A DNA stretch of 64,000 nt, from positions 152,272,001 through 152,336,000 of the forward strand of contig JBITNC010000001.1 in assembly GCA_050084985.1 (NCBI GenBank), read 5' to 3'. Position numbers and translations under genes: made by a program. Positions 36,101 to 51,100 of this stretch are shown here, piece after piece (within the stretch, counting starts at the first letter, position 1; every line of letters begins with the position of its first letter). The notes below the pieces were generated by a model that saw only the letters and a list, made by a program, of their open reading frames with translations, was not told where the DNA came from and did not search any database. This DNA comes from Nageia nagi (taxonomy: Eukaryota; Pinophyta).

Positions 36101-39100
36101 ATGATCGGGTCCATCTATTTGCTTATTGTAGACCATGAGTTTGTGGTTGATAGATACCAAATTATTCAAGTGTTCTTGAGCTTATCTATTATGCTTTTTG
36201 GAGTGAATGTGCTCAAACATACTCCAATTGTGCTCACATGTAAAAGAGCTACAAGGTTGGGATAGAATCCAAATTGCTATTTGTTTCCCACCGTATATTT
36301 GAAAATATACAAAAAATCATAATTTAGAAATTAACCACTTTTTAAATTTTTTTGTACCCTAGATTTTGATTTGTTCGCGACCTAATGCAAAGTGCACTTG
36401 AGAAAAGATAGCCTTATGTATTCATGTAGATTTGCATCTCTTTTTGTATGACATCCGTCTTTTCATCTTGGATCATCCTCTTGAGGCAATTGAGCTCACA
36501 TTCAGAAGAGGTACAATGTTGGCACAAAATCTAGATTGTTATTTATTAGAGGAGAGGCTTTTTTGCGCCATGGGACTCCCACCATATAGTTGGAAATATG
36601 CAAAAAAAATCCTAATTTAAAAATTACTATTTTTTTTCAAAAAAATTCAAATAGAAATAAAAGAAAAAAATGTTACCTAGGTTTTGAGTTGTTTAGGACC
36701 TAATGTAAAGTGCACTTGAAAATATAGCCCTATGTATTTTTGTAGATTTGTAGCTCATTTTGTATGACATGCATCTTCTTCTCATCTTGGACCATCCTCT
36801 TGAGGCAAATAAAAATGAAATTTGAGAACCTCCTCATTAGCCATAAATGCCTCATCATAAAAATATATAGGGTTCAAATGGTAGGTAATTGCATAAGTGG
36901 ACTTATGAAGTTGACAATCGATGGTCAGTCAATTCTTATACTTAGCCTTTATGCATTTTTGATAGCATGCAATGGCCACCTTGACTTGGTCTCAAACAAG
37001 TTAGCCATTTGTGATTTGTCTTGATCTTCAACAACATGAAGCATTCTTACAAACAATTCAAATACCTGAACATATGAAAGAAACAGATATTAAAAGCTTG
37101 ACCTGTTAAAAAAGATTATTGAAATCATCAAACACTATCAACCTAGAGGATCTCATGCAAAGCCCTCTGAAAACCTTCATCAAAATTATTTAAGAAATAA
37201 GTAGGGCTTCTTTTGAAGTGAAAAAAGAAAACTTTGCCTGTTCCTTGCAAGCAAACATTCTCTTCAACCCAACCATTTTGGCATGAAAATTCTGGAATGT
37301 GAGGAAATTTTGTGGCACATCGTGTGATGTCGGGTCGAACAATTTCCTTCCCATTCGTATACTTCCTCATCAAGTTAAGACTTAGAAATGATTGTAGATG
37401 TACTTAATGATTGTTTTTGTATTGTCTACCACTTGCTTCATCCAATTAATTTTTGCAATATCCTCTAGTATTAGCTCAAGACAATGGGCTGTGCAAAAAC
37501 CTCAAAATGATAGAAAATCTCTCTTCAAGATGTTTCCCTGCTACCACATATGCTGTTGCATTGGCTGTGACAACTTGGACCACATTTTGTGGCCCAACCT
37601 CAAGCACTGCATCCTCTAATAAAGTGAACAATGTTTGTCCAATTTTTATGTTGGAAATGATGTTTCTTGTTGCTGTAAAATCTGCTTTCATTGATGTAAA
37701 TGCAGTTGTTAGGGTTTCAGCTTAAGATTTCAGCATCACAATAGAGTTAGGTTCAGCCTCCTTTGCTTCTATTCTCATCTCTTCAGTTTTCAATGGCTTG
37801 AAATGAGTAAAAAATGAAAAAAAAAAAACAAAATTTAAACCTTGTTTTCTGCTTTTTTGAAAACTTCATTGAATAGATGGTGTAGGATGTGTGAGTTGCC
37901 AAATAATAGACCTCACAATTGCTTGCTGAATATTTGGCAAAAATTGCATATTTGATTTTTTGATGATTATGCTTTTGAGTTCGTTCATTGAATATTTGGT
38001 ACATAAGCCCAATATTAGCAATTTTCCTATCTATGATTGAAAGTATGCAATTGATAGCAGAAGTTTGTTTCTTTTTAATATTTCCTTAGTACTTCGCTTA
38101 GGCATGTTCCATAAACATGATCAACACATGCAATGCATCTTCGTGCGCCTAGTGTGGCTTTTGTGCAACAATGGATGCATTTTATATTTCAACCCTAATG
38201 ATCATTACTGTACCTTCGCCGGGTGCATGCACTTAGACAACATAAGTAGGAAAGTAAGTTCTATATTAATTGGAAAGGAAAATGGGTGGCTTTGTTGAGC
38301 AGATGCAAAAGTAGAACATAATCGTTTGACAATTATAAAATGGCAAAGTTGTTGCTATATGAAAAAAATTCACCTCAAAGATAACAGGTGAAGTTTTCTT
38401 GAGAGATCACATTGATGGAAATATTTGGTAATTCGATGTTTATTTCTACCTTCAAGTCAAAGACTTGCTTTACGTACTTAGAGGCGTTTCCTTTAATCAC
38501 TTTGACTCCTTTCATAGCAAGTGACTTGCTTCCTTCTATACCTATCTTGCCAATTTGAATCGCATGACTATGGATCATAAATCCGTCTCTTGTTGTTGGG
38601 TGCTTCACATGGGAAGAAATGTTATGAATTGAGAGTGCTGGGAAGAAATGTTATGAATTGAGAGTGCTCAACAAGATGAATATAGATGGACACAAGTCTC
38701 TATTGGACGAGGAACCATTCTCATCTTGGTTGGATTTAGTTTACTTTCCTTTTTTAATAATTCTCCTAACGCTTGCAAGAGAGTGTCTATATCAAAATCC
38801 TCTTTCCTGACTGTTGTATTCATTAGTGATTTTGTAGATCATTTTATTTGCTTGAGGAACTTTAATGAGCTACTTGATGTATTAGTTTTGATTTACTTTT
38901 CACTTATTCTCTTTGATGGGAATCCATCTTAAAAGAGCTTAGTTTACTGACCTTTGATGAAACATTGCTCACTCTTTCCCCTTACTTCCTTTCTCAAGTG
39001 ATATCTTCTTCTTATGTCCACTATCTTTACTCTTCATCAACTTTCTTTTTAAGATCCTCTAACTATTTGTTTAGTCGGGATCTAAATAGTAGGTTTTGTA

Positions 39101-42100
39101 ATCACTTCATTGGCTCGTTTTGGTGAGGTGCCAACCAATGTTACTAGACCTTTAGCTATGTGTTTTTCAACTACATTGATGCTCATTGAGCATTCATCTT
39201 TCTCTTCTAGGGTTGTGTTAGGCTTCTCTTGATCAAGTTTTTCTTTATCAACTCTTTCATCTATAGGGGCCTCTCTTGTTGGAGCTAGAGATTGTGTAGC
39301 AACTTCGTGTGTGTCTAGAGGGACTAGAGGACTCCCTTCCTTAGAACCTTGTGATTGAGAAGATGATGAAGTAGAAGAAGATTTTGATGAAGTGGAAAAG
39401 GAAATGAATTAAATAGGCGGATTGTTTTCTTGTTTGCCTTCTCTTTGTCAATGTGCAACTTAATTGCAATGATGTCCGCGTCTGTTATCAAATCCCTATA
39501 CCTTTCAACCCCAACATAATTTTCATGGGAGTATCTTTTTGGAAGGTGTCTTGATAGAAAGTTTTAATCTTGTCCTCCGAATTATATTCTCCAAGGACTT
39601 GCTACTTTTCATTAACCAGATTTATCTAACTCCTAAGCCATTAGCTTGGCTTCCAACCAAGAATTGCATTGATAAAAACTAATAGAAATCGACATCTCAT
39701 TGGTTCTTTCCTTCTTCCTATACACATGTTCATGTAAATACTATAATTGCTTGACAAATTCACACAATCCAATCCAATCATTAACACAATACACCCCAAA
39801 ATTTGCAATTCTAGGACCCAATTTTGCTAGGTCACGACCACTAGAGTCTAGAGTCTCACCTACCTCATTACAATCACTCGACCCCTATTGAGAACTACAT
39901 GTCATACGCCCTCTTAGTCATAGTCATGTGAACCCGAATTTGAGGAAGTTGAAAATTTGACTAAGTCTAGAAATAGGAGAGTCCAGGGGTTGTGTGCATG
40001 GATAAATAAGACCAAATCATGACTTTTCAAAACATGCGCCCATGTTTAGGAGGTGAGTCAAGATGGAATGCATAAGTCCAAGTGCTTGAAAAAGTGTCTA
40101 AGTGTCAAAGTTAAGTCTTTTTCCCAGATGTACCCACAAGATAGGGCAAATGGAAGCTAGCGCATGTTTCAAAAAGAAAAATTCATGATTTTTGAAAATA
40201 TGCACTGAAATGAGGGTCGTCCAAGAAGCAGGCACATGAAATCAAAAGACTAAATTGTGACTTTCTAAAACATGCGCCCAGCCTAGGAGACCTAGAGTTT
40301 GAAGAGGAAATTTGGTTAAGGCATGACTTCGGGACGTCGAAAACTAGCTCGATATTTCACAAGGAGGCTAGCGCATATTTTAAAAAGACAAGATTATGAC
40401 TTTCTAAAACTTGCGCCCAGTCCAAAAGGCCTTCTAGTCCAAACACATGATTAAAGAAGACAAAGTCATGACTTGCTAAAACATTTGCCCAAGTTAGGAT
40501 GATCTCAGTATGCAAAAATGGTTAAGGCATGGCTTTGAGGCACATAGAATTGATTTGGAGATGCTCAAGAAGCCCAACGCAAGAATAAAAAAGATAAAAT
40601 TATGTCTTTTAAAAACATGCACCCAACTCAAAGACCCCTCCAAATCCAGCACATGTTTTCAAAAGACAAAAATGTGACTTTTTAAAACTTGCGCTAAGTT
40701 TGGGAAGACTTCCAAAGGGTTTCAGGATGCAAAAATGGCTAAGTGTTGGCCCTGAGATTTCAAAATAAAGTCAAAATTGCCCAAAGAGAGGAGCGCATGG
40801 TTCCAAAAGACAAAATTACGAGTTTCTAAAGTGTAAACTCAAGGAGAAGGCTATCTAGGTCAAGCGCAAGAATAAAAAAAATAAAATTATGTCTTTTAAA
40901 AACATGCGCTCAAGGGGAAGAGGTGTTAGGTCCAGGTGCATGAATTTAGAAGAAAACAATTTAATATCTTAAGTGGCACACACACTGAGGTCAACCACTG
41001 CATTTGTTGCACCATTTTCTAGTCCAATCCTGGCCAATTGGGATTAAATTGAGCCCTAATTTTGCTATAAAAGGAGAGAGAGTTCATTTTGCAAACACCA
41101 AACCAGTATTCTCTCATAATGTGCGCACATTCCTAGAAGAAGAGTGGGAATGACCTAGGGAACAAGTTCTGAGCTACGGAATTTTGGTGCAAGGTGTGTA
41201 AGATTATCTATTTGTTTGAGTTTGTTCATATTAAGTAAGCACCTCAAGATGTGCGCCACCAAGAGTGAGTCTTCTACGGAGTTAAGAAGGTTGATGAGGT
41301 ATAGCCTCATTGATATGGATGAAAGAACCAAAACCCTATGGTTGGGAGTGTACTTCTCCAAGTGTGGTCTCACCAACATTGGAGACACATATTGGCAACA
41401 CATTGGTTCGGTGAAGATAGTTGAGGTGTGATTGTCTATTCTTCTCGGGGTTGGTTATTGCCATTGCCATACCCTTCATCGTTCCCATATCCTGATTGTG
41501 TGTGGAAGTGAGCAAGAATTGCAATCAAGAGGAAATAGTGCTTCGTGATGCAAGAGGAGAAGTGATCATGGACTTTAGCGCAAAAGAAGTGAAGAGGGCT
41601 TTTCGATGGATCGAGGAAGGTGAACATGAGTACAGTGAAGAGGAGTCTCTCACCCTCTACAAGAAGACCTCTAGGTCAAGCAACCAGATCAAAGAGTGGA
41701 TATTCGCTGATTATCTAGAGCTGAAAGGCAACCCATTGATCAATGCAAGCAAACAAACTTCATCCCCATAGTTGTTAAGATCATCACCATGCTATCTTGA
41801 GTACTAGGCAAGGAAGATGACGCCAAGTTTCGAAAGGAGTTCTTTAGCTTCATCATCATGATAAGCAAAGGGAAGAGGATCAAATGGAGTAAGGTGATCA
41901 GTGACACAATTGCCAGCCAGTTGTCCTCCATGGATTCTACCAAAAGATTTTATATGAATTCGTATTTGGTATACTTGCTTCTTGATGGCAAATATAGACA
42001 ATTGGCTTTTGGCGATGAAGGCATGTTGGAGAAAGGAACTTATCTAGTATAGCAATGCTATCCCATGTGGAGGATTGAGAGAAGGTGGAATAATGTCTTC

Positions 42101-45100
42101 ATGAGAAATGACGGATGGGAGTATGAAATATACAAGGAGATAAAGGGTGAAGTGTCAGTGCAAAGAATATCAAACCCCGCGAAGGATGCTCTTAGGATAT
42201 ATGGTGATTTCTTACTACAAGATTTGAACATGTCATACATCAGAATATATGGGTCCATTGTAGCACCATATCTATTACCTCAGTATGTTAGCTATCGGTT
42301 GATGTTGATGGAGATGATGAGACAACTGGCCTATTGGCATGATCATGTATGGAACAAGAAGTCTACCACTACCACCTCCCCAATCATAGTAGGGGAATAT
42401 CAATGTCGTCATTGGGTTGGATACATGCCCTCTACATGAAGGAGAGAAAGAGAGAGTATCGCCATAAGTTTCTTGGGCAGGAAGAGTCATTTAGAAATGT
42501 GAGCAACAAAGCTGAAATAGGAAGTATTCGCCTCCAGTTGCATGAGAGAGCAAAGGGGAAGAAGAAATCATCACAAGAAAGGGTTCTTGAGACTCCTCCC
42601 ATTGCGAAGTCCAAGGTGTTAGAGAGGTCAAAGCCATCTTCATGCAAGGAACAAATACAAAATGAGGAGTATGCATCCATGCGCTCAAGGCAACTAGTAG
42701 ATAAGACTGCGAGGTGGGTTTAGTTGGAGGTGAATGATTTGAGGGAAGTAGGGTATGACTATCCCATTGACGAGCTAGTAGATGTTGCCATGGGTAGAAA
42801 AGTTGGGCCTAGTCGAGATAGAATTCCTTATCAGCTTGTAGAGAGGCTGCAACAAATGCAAGGGTCAGAAATTCCACCTTCAATTTCAATGCCTCAAAGG
42901 TCAAATCCATCCTCAAGCTCAAAGTATGAACCAAAGGCATCAATGGAAGAAGGAGAGGTCAACACACATATCACTAACATAGTCGATGATGATGGAGGAG
43001 CAAATGTCGAACACATGGAGAAAAAAAATAGTTCAGTTGAGATACTCGAAGAGGTGCAAAGATCTCCATCATCAAAACCATCTTCATCATGGAGTAAGGA
43101 GAAGAGTCCAACCCACGACTAGCAGTCAAGAGGTCACACCATGAGAGGTCCCCCATTCATGAACAATCTACACATGCTTCAGAGGGAGGCATGGTCTAGA
43201 AGGCCCAAGTGAGGTTGAAGAGCAGGCTAAGAAAAAGAGGCTAGACGTTCCACCAACACTAGGCACTTCACCAAGGCAAGAAGTAGTCGCTGCTTAAGGA
43301 CAATATACAAAGACACATCACTTGGGGGCAGACAAAGATTGGGATTTTGATGTAGACGAATGCCTTGATGTTTTACAAATGAAACTGGATGATGAATTTG
43401 AAGATGGTGACGAGAAGCAGAAGCAATGTGCTTGTGTGACATATGTCAAGATGAAGGACATGTCGGTCCACATCAACATAGTGGTCGCATAGAAGAACGA
43501 TCTCCAAGGTGCAAAAGATTTGATGGTACACACACAAGTGATAGAGACAACTCCTATTAGGATAGCGGGAAGGTGGTACGCCATCATTGCTAACATAGAG
43601 ACTATGGTGAAGGACAAATTCAAGAAGGAGAAAGAGATTAGGAGTCTAAAGAACGAGTTAGCTTCCAAGAGAAAATTAACCAAGTAAATTGAGATGGCAA
43701 AGATGCAACCCGAAGACATCAAAAAGTTGATTTCCTTGAACGAAGGGTTGGTAGTCACAAAAGAGGACTTCAACAAGGAAATTGTAGACACAATGGAATG
43801 ATTGATAGCCAGTCTTCGAAGGTTAGCAAGGGCAAGGGACTGTATGGATGACATCATAGCCAATGTAACTCGCATGTTCGAAGAGTTGGATTAGAATTGC
43901 CCAAATATAGTAGATCCTTGCAGAAAATTGGTAGGTAGACCTGGGGATTTGCTTGCAGAGAATATTGGTATAATCTTGGTTGGCTGCTCAATGCGAAGAC
44001 TCAATGCCAGGAGTGGACTAAGGCCATCACATACATGAGGGACAACGTTCACTTGGAGATGACAAAGTATAAGTATGATATCAAAATCCTTGATGATGAT
44101 GACGTGATTAGGGAGCCAGAGGTGGTTGCTATAGAAACACAACATATTGTGAAGGACCTGATTTGCATAGATGATATCAATGTCTTCCAAACATGGAGTC
44201 ACATTCGCCATATGGTGGAGATACAAACATGGAAGTCCCAAATGGAGCATACTGTTGAAGAGATTGCAAAGTTCATTGATGAGAAGACCCATACCTATGA
44301 GGAGCTCAACTTTGGAGTGGAGTTAGTTGATGGATTCATGGATGATCATTTTGAGGAAAATGTTGCTGCTTTGATGCAACATACTTAGCTTCATTTATTT
44401 TGTATAGTTTCTTTATTTTGGAATTTAAATTTTTATACATCTTGGTTAAGCCTTATGATGGATGAGGATTTGCTCCCACAAGTGTTGGATTAAATCTTAT
44501 GTGGACATTTGATATGATTTTATTGGACCATTGTTAATTTCATAGAATTAGGATTAATTTTAGTTGAAATACATTTGAATTTGAATCAGGGTTAGAGTTC
44601 CATGCAAAAACTAGAAATACCCAATGGGGTTCATTGTAAATGAGGTTGATCATTTGCTCAAGTGGGGAAACTATTTTCAATTTGCTAGTCAATTTTAACA
44701 CTCTTGTATGTGAATGTTGAACATAATCTAATACATCAAGACTTGTTGCACTTAATGGGATTGTGAAGTTGAGTACTACTACTTGGTGTTTACTTGTGGT
44801 TGTTATATGACTTGTGTGCATTTCTTGTGAGTGTATGCTTGTAAGAAATTGAACGAATATATTAAGAAGTTATGTGATTGCCACTTGATGAACATTGTTC
44901 ACTCTTTCGCGTGTAAATGGATGTATGTTAGGGAAGTTCTTTCTATGTTGTTTGGCTTGATATGCTGCTCATGTTGTTGCACTTGGTAACATTGCTACAT
45001 GCTCCATCTTGCTTGCAACTTGGGCTTACTCATTTGTGGCAAATATTGGATAAGTGAGTAGGCACATCATAATAAATTCGGAGAGAAGGTGATCTTACTA

Positions 45101-48100
45101 CTGGTCCATTGGTGAACTTGTCTTTGAATGAATTCACTTTGTATGCCATCATCCCCATTTTACACTTTCATTTACCTTTGTTATTTTTTCTTTTTACCTT
45201 CAAAAGTCTATCCTTTCAATTGGTGCAAAACAACTCTAGTGTCTACAGTAAAACATGGTAACAGTTGCTATCTCTCCTCCCACTGAGTCATTCCAAGTTC
45301 TTATCACCACCATGGGCCAATTTTTGATATATAGAAACCTTGGGGTAATCAGTCCTTGCAAGTGGAGGTTAGTTACGTAGCCTCGACCACATGTTGGATG
45401 TCTTTCCATTTATCACCCTAGGTGGTCTTTGTAAGAAGAAGGAAAAAATCCCAACATGACATTCTTGGGTAATTAGTATGTGGCCTTCTTAAAGCCATAA
45501 ACTCTAACATAAGTGAATTTCTTCATTTTCAATATACCAATCTACATTCCTTGCCAAGGTTAATTGGGCTTTAGCAGATATCCTTGTAAACGTCTTAACC
45601 CTAACTAGTTCTTTGTAGATTCATACTCTCATGCATCATTTCTCATGGCATATTTTGTTCATTTTTTCCCTTTTGTATCATAGAGGAAGGGAGGATCAGA
45701 CTTGGTACATGGTGTTCTACATCCTTGCTGCAACACCTTCTACATTGGGTCTAATCTTACCTTTCATAATAATCCAAACAAAGTAGCTCATCATGTTAAA
45801 TATTTTAATCTCTCTTACATTTGACAATTGTTCCTTGAAACTACCATTGATGATCCATTTGCTCTTGAGTCTTTGTTGGATTTGGAGAAGAAAACCTACA
45901 AACTACTTTTTAAATCTGTGCTCATCATGCCTTCCAAGGAACCTGGATAGGAAGTTGATACATTTAGAGATATCATCTACATAAGGTCCTAGAAATGGGG
46001 GAGTGGGGGAATGGATTCCTAGAAATGGGGAAAAACGAAGGTCATTTTTAGGGAAACTTGGAATTGAAATTAGAAATCAAGTATGAATCAAAATCCCAAA
46101 ATTTTTAGATTTTTGAAATTTCATTGTTTCTATTATTATCAATTCAATCATGTATATGAAACTTGGAATTGAAATTAGAAATCAAGTATGAATCAAAATA
46201 TCAAAATGAGCCATAATCAATGATCATAAGGCTATAGACATAATCATCACATAATGTCATTAAGTCTGAATCGGTCTAGTAAATAATGATAGATGTGAAA
46301 TCTCAAATCATAAATATTGAAGTCTGAAATCATATTAGTAAAATTGTAAAACTAAATAGTACTAAGTAAATACATAGACTAGACTTTGACAAGAATATGT
46401 CAAATCAAAATGGCAATAGTGAGTATAAAATGAAGTTTGTTTGTCTTTACATGCATATATAGTGCCACTTTTGTTAGGAGATGAAGTGAATATCTAGATC
46501 TTTGATGTTCTTCTGCATGGTGGTGCATGGATGTGGTAGTGCATGGTGCATGACAGTGAAGTCAATATTCAAATTTCTACTGTTTCGTTATTGTGTGCTT
46601 TCTGAGTTCTAACAACTTTTGGGGTTTGAAGGGTGGAGACATTGGTGGGACCCACCCCCATGTAATTTTGCACTTTATTTCTTAATTTTGGAGTGATTGT
46701 TTTTTCAATTTGACTAGCTGTCCACTTAGTGTTCTAATGCTTGGATATTCCTAACTGTTCTTGGGAATGACTAGTTGTTCCCTATGGGGGCATTGGGAGG
46801 GTTCTTGGGAACGTCTTTCTATTGTTCCCCAAAAAGGGAACAATAGGGAGACATTTTTGAGGGCATTCCCGTGTTCCCAAAATGGGGGAACACGTTCCTG
46901 TGGACCCTTTATTATTTCTTAATGAGTTTTACTATGAAGTTTGAAATTTTGATTTTAACCAAGCCCTACTGGATTTAGAAGGCTTTTTCTCCTTAAATTC
47001 TTCTAAAGGTTGGTGTTCACCATAATTTGGTCCCCTCTTGGACATAGCTAAGGGAGGCTCTACTCAATCATAATAGTTGGGCACTTCTAGCACCAACATG
47101 GGAAATCGTTGCTCTAAACAAACCTACATTATAAGCCAAGTTTTTTTGATTTTGGAGCGGCTTGCCAATCTTCAACTATCTTAATTGGGTTCCTAAATGA
47201 CGAAGAGATTTCTTTAATCTTGCTCAACTCACCCTTGAATGGAGCTTCAGTAGATGACGTTCCTCCTAATAATTTACTTACTCCTTTCCTAGTTATTCAC
47301 TTGTTTAATTGGTCTTTTGGCTTTCCCAACTACACAGTCAATTTAATTCTATTACTGAACTACATAAAATTTTATGATTATGAATGATAACCTCAATCTC
47401 TCTTGGTGGTAATGGTTTATGATTAGTGACCTTGAAATGCACTATCAACTTTGTGTTTTGTTATTTGAAACAATTCAACATGTCTGCTATGAGTTTCTTA
47501 GTGCTAGAAAGATTATATACACCTACTGCTTCAAAATGGCAAGTCACAATTTTAACTTTTAACAATTCAATGAGATCACTATTTCAAACCACGCTCATTG
47601 CTCTCAACTTTTGTGTCACGACGATTGACATGTGGCCATTTTTTTCTATTCTCTACTTAATGCATCGCACAACTTGGAGTTGCCTAAGCTTTTCAATGCA
47701 ACAAGCATATGAAAAATTCCAAATGAGGGGTTCAAGTATTCATAGGCTTTGAAAATCAATGCACTAAATGTGCCTTGTTTATCATGCCAATAGGTGCCAT
47801 AGTAAAATTATGTATTTTACTACCCAAATTTACCTAGGCCACTTGGAGTGATTGTTGCTTTAATAATTTACACAATACTTTGTAAATCTAGCTTTCAAAA
47901 TGATGGCGAATGTTAACTCAATACTTGGGGTATCTTTTCTCTTGACCACGATATAAGGGATTAATATCTTCTAAAGATTTTGCTTTCGCTTTGAAAGGTA
48001 AATCATCAAATTGATTCGATTGCCTTCATAGTGAAAGCCCTAAATCTTAGGTGTTGTGTGTTTTGAATCATTCCAAGGCTTATTGGTACTATTGGCCTTG

Positions 48101-51100
48101 AGATGATATAAGGAAATCACTCGATGCAATTTATAATTTTTAGTGCATTTTGAGATATTTTTGGTGTCTTCAACTTATTGAAAGCAAAATTCATAACAAG
48201 TAATCAAAATTGATTCTTTCAAAAATTTAAAATTTTGATTGTTAATTTAGGAGGCACTTGTCAAAACATGATGTATTCAAGATAGTACAGAATTTTGTTT
48301 GTATCGGTTGCCCATAGAACAATTATTAGTGATTTGTAAAACCTAGTTGCCTAAGGCATTCTAGCCTCATCACATACACATTTTTCACACTTGACTTCCA
48401 AGTGCTTGCAAACTATAAAATCAAGGAGTAATAACACATTAGCAAGAGAGAAAAACATCACCACAAAGGAAGACACAAATATACCTTGGAGAAACCCATA
48501 TCGAGCAAAACTCTAGCAAAAAGGAGTATCTTTATCAGGTGGGACCTCCAATACAACATCATCCAATGATCAATTACTCTACTCCCAACACCTTGTTGGA
48601 GGGTTAGACTGCTTAAACAATATGAAGGTCACCCTCACCACAAAAATCACTTCTTACAATAATCTCCAACAATATGTATCAAGAAGCATGTACCATATCT
48701 CCCACACATAGCATGCTCACACACGATGCAATCTGCCACTTTCACATGATGCGATCAATCTCAATACCACATTACTAGCTCCTTAGAGTTCACAAGGATG
48801 GTGATTATGTTGTCCATTCTACAAGGGCTTCGAATACTCCATCTCTCTTCCATATGGTCTAAGCCTTGGCCTCTTATTCCCTCGCCTACGTCTAAATGAT
48901 GCCATCAATACTCTCCTCTTGAGCTCTCTGTTACAGTTTGGAATTGCAGCTGAACACCAATTGATAGAACTAGGGTTGCCCAAGACTTGTCTCTGATTAT
49001 CCGTCTTTCCCTTGTGGAACACAAAATCGCCATTCTCTGTGCTACGAAGATCCTCCCTTCTCTTTCTAAATGCAAGAAGAATAGGTAGATGGGCTGTAAT
49101 AAAAAATTGTCGAGCTTGGATCAAAGACTCACCTCCTTCCAGATGGTTTAAGCCTTTGCCTCCTACTCCCCTGTCAGTGTCTAAATGATGTCATCAACTC
49201 CCTCCTCTTGAGCTCTCTATTACAATTTGGAAATGTAACAAAATGTTATGGTCCTCTCTGGGTTTTGTTCATGATGTTATACATGAGATTGATTTGATTC
49301 TCTTCATAGAGACACATGAGAGCTTGGTGAAGGGGCTCCCCCCTCTACTGGATTTACTTGGATCTCTAATTACAGGACCTTAGGTTGTATAGGTTTCAAT
49401 AGTTGAGGTTCAGGAGGTGTAGCCTTTTTGAGTTAGGGATCTCTTGCTACCAAGGATGAGTACTGAGGGTATGGACACACATGCTTGTTACATCTGGATT
49501 TCTCTAGCATAGACCCTAGCCCTCATGGGGTTATTTATTGCCGAATGTTATTTTCCACCTATGGCTTCGAGTTATGCTATTCAAGATATAGGAGAGTCCC
49601 CTTATGTTGATCTCTTCCTAGAGATTATCAAATATTTTGCCCATGGGGAGATTATGTTGTTGGGAGACTTCAATGACAAGACTGAGAATTTACAGACCCA
49701 GGACTTTGATAACATCATTGACCCGTTGCATATCTAGGTGCTTGATCACCCTACAACTTTTTAGAAAGATTCCGCAAACTCCTTACCCCCTTCAGGTTGT
49801 GGCAGATTCCTCCTTGAGCTCAATTAGACACATGATCTTCCGATTCTCAGTGGTATTGCTTTGTTCCCACAATTTTATCACCACACTTGTTTCCCCCACG
49901 ACAAAGGCTCCAGTGTTGTAGATTACATCCTCTCTAATCCCCCACTTGTCTTGCACATTCATGCTTTGCTTGTTGTCCCCGCTTACCGCTTGCAGATCAT
50001 GCATACCTCACTTTCTCCTTGTGGGAAAACATTTCGCTGTCCCCCACACTATCTTACCCACCTCTAGAGCCCCTCGCACGACCATCCTCTTTGATCATGA
50101 GTATGATCCCCTCTACAATTGTATTCTACAACAGAAACTCATTGGCTTACACTCACTCCCCTTGATCGAGGAACAAACACTCTTTTTGGCTGACTCTCTT
50201 TGCTAAGCGGCCCTCTAGGCCTTCCCGCACATTATTAGTCCCCCTCTACACTTTCGTGTGATCCGTAATCACTGGATGCTTATAGCATACTCGGATCCAC
50301 ACTTACAGATTCGAAACAAAAATACATTCACCATGTTACATATCAAATGCATATGTAATTTGATAAATTGAATTTAATACTGAGACATTAACAAATGTAA
50401 ATCAATTTCAACCACACACATCAATTTGACACAATGATTTACCCTGGTTCACCCAATGTGGGCTAATCCAACATGGAATGGGAGTACTTCTCTTATATTG
50501 TCCATAGAGCATTACAAATGTATACATGTACAATGGAGATACCATCAAAATGATAGCAATAGACCTCATACAAACCTTTGCAACACTCCTACACAATCAG
50601 AGAATACAATTCACAAGATGACTCTTTGTCTTCCTTGAAAACTATCTCCAACCATCTTCCAAACCTATAACAATGAAGAAGATAGCCTCAAGTTGGCTTG
50701 CATATGAATCACAATCGACAAGTGAGTTATCTAGGATGTTCTAACTGTCTAACCGACCCTAACCCTTCAACTTGCTTCGATAACTCATCTGAACCAATGG
50801 CGTGGATGCTATGATAACTTTGTTAGCACGGCGTGGATGGTCTTCTTCTTGTAGAATCATAGATTTTAGATTTCAGCTAACCTCCGAGCATAAAAACCTC
50901 TGGGATAGCTTCTGCTCTTGAAGAGATAAACCTACAAATCCATTTCAGATCATTGTCGCCCCGGTCATTGTTCGATGAATAGCTATTTTGATTGTGAGTG
51001 TAAAGACTGTCATCATCACCTTAGACAATCCATTGCAAGTGAACCTAGATCCTCCCACGATCGCCCTCCAACCGATCCTATCGATGTCTCCTTAGGACTA

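Noticed and set aside
43318-43875. Minus-strand 185-codon frame as a membrane protein gene
   Set aside because: It is antisense to the coiled-coil pseudo-ORF; its Leu/Ser/Phe-rich composition is the expected reverse complement of Lys/Glu-rich coding text.
47426-47752. 108-codon open frame in the giant intron
   Set aside because: No motif, no codon bias, no flanking signals; a frame of this length is expected by chance over 26 kb.
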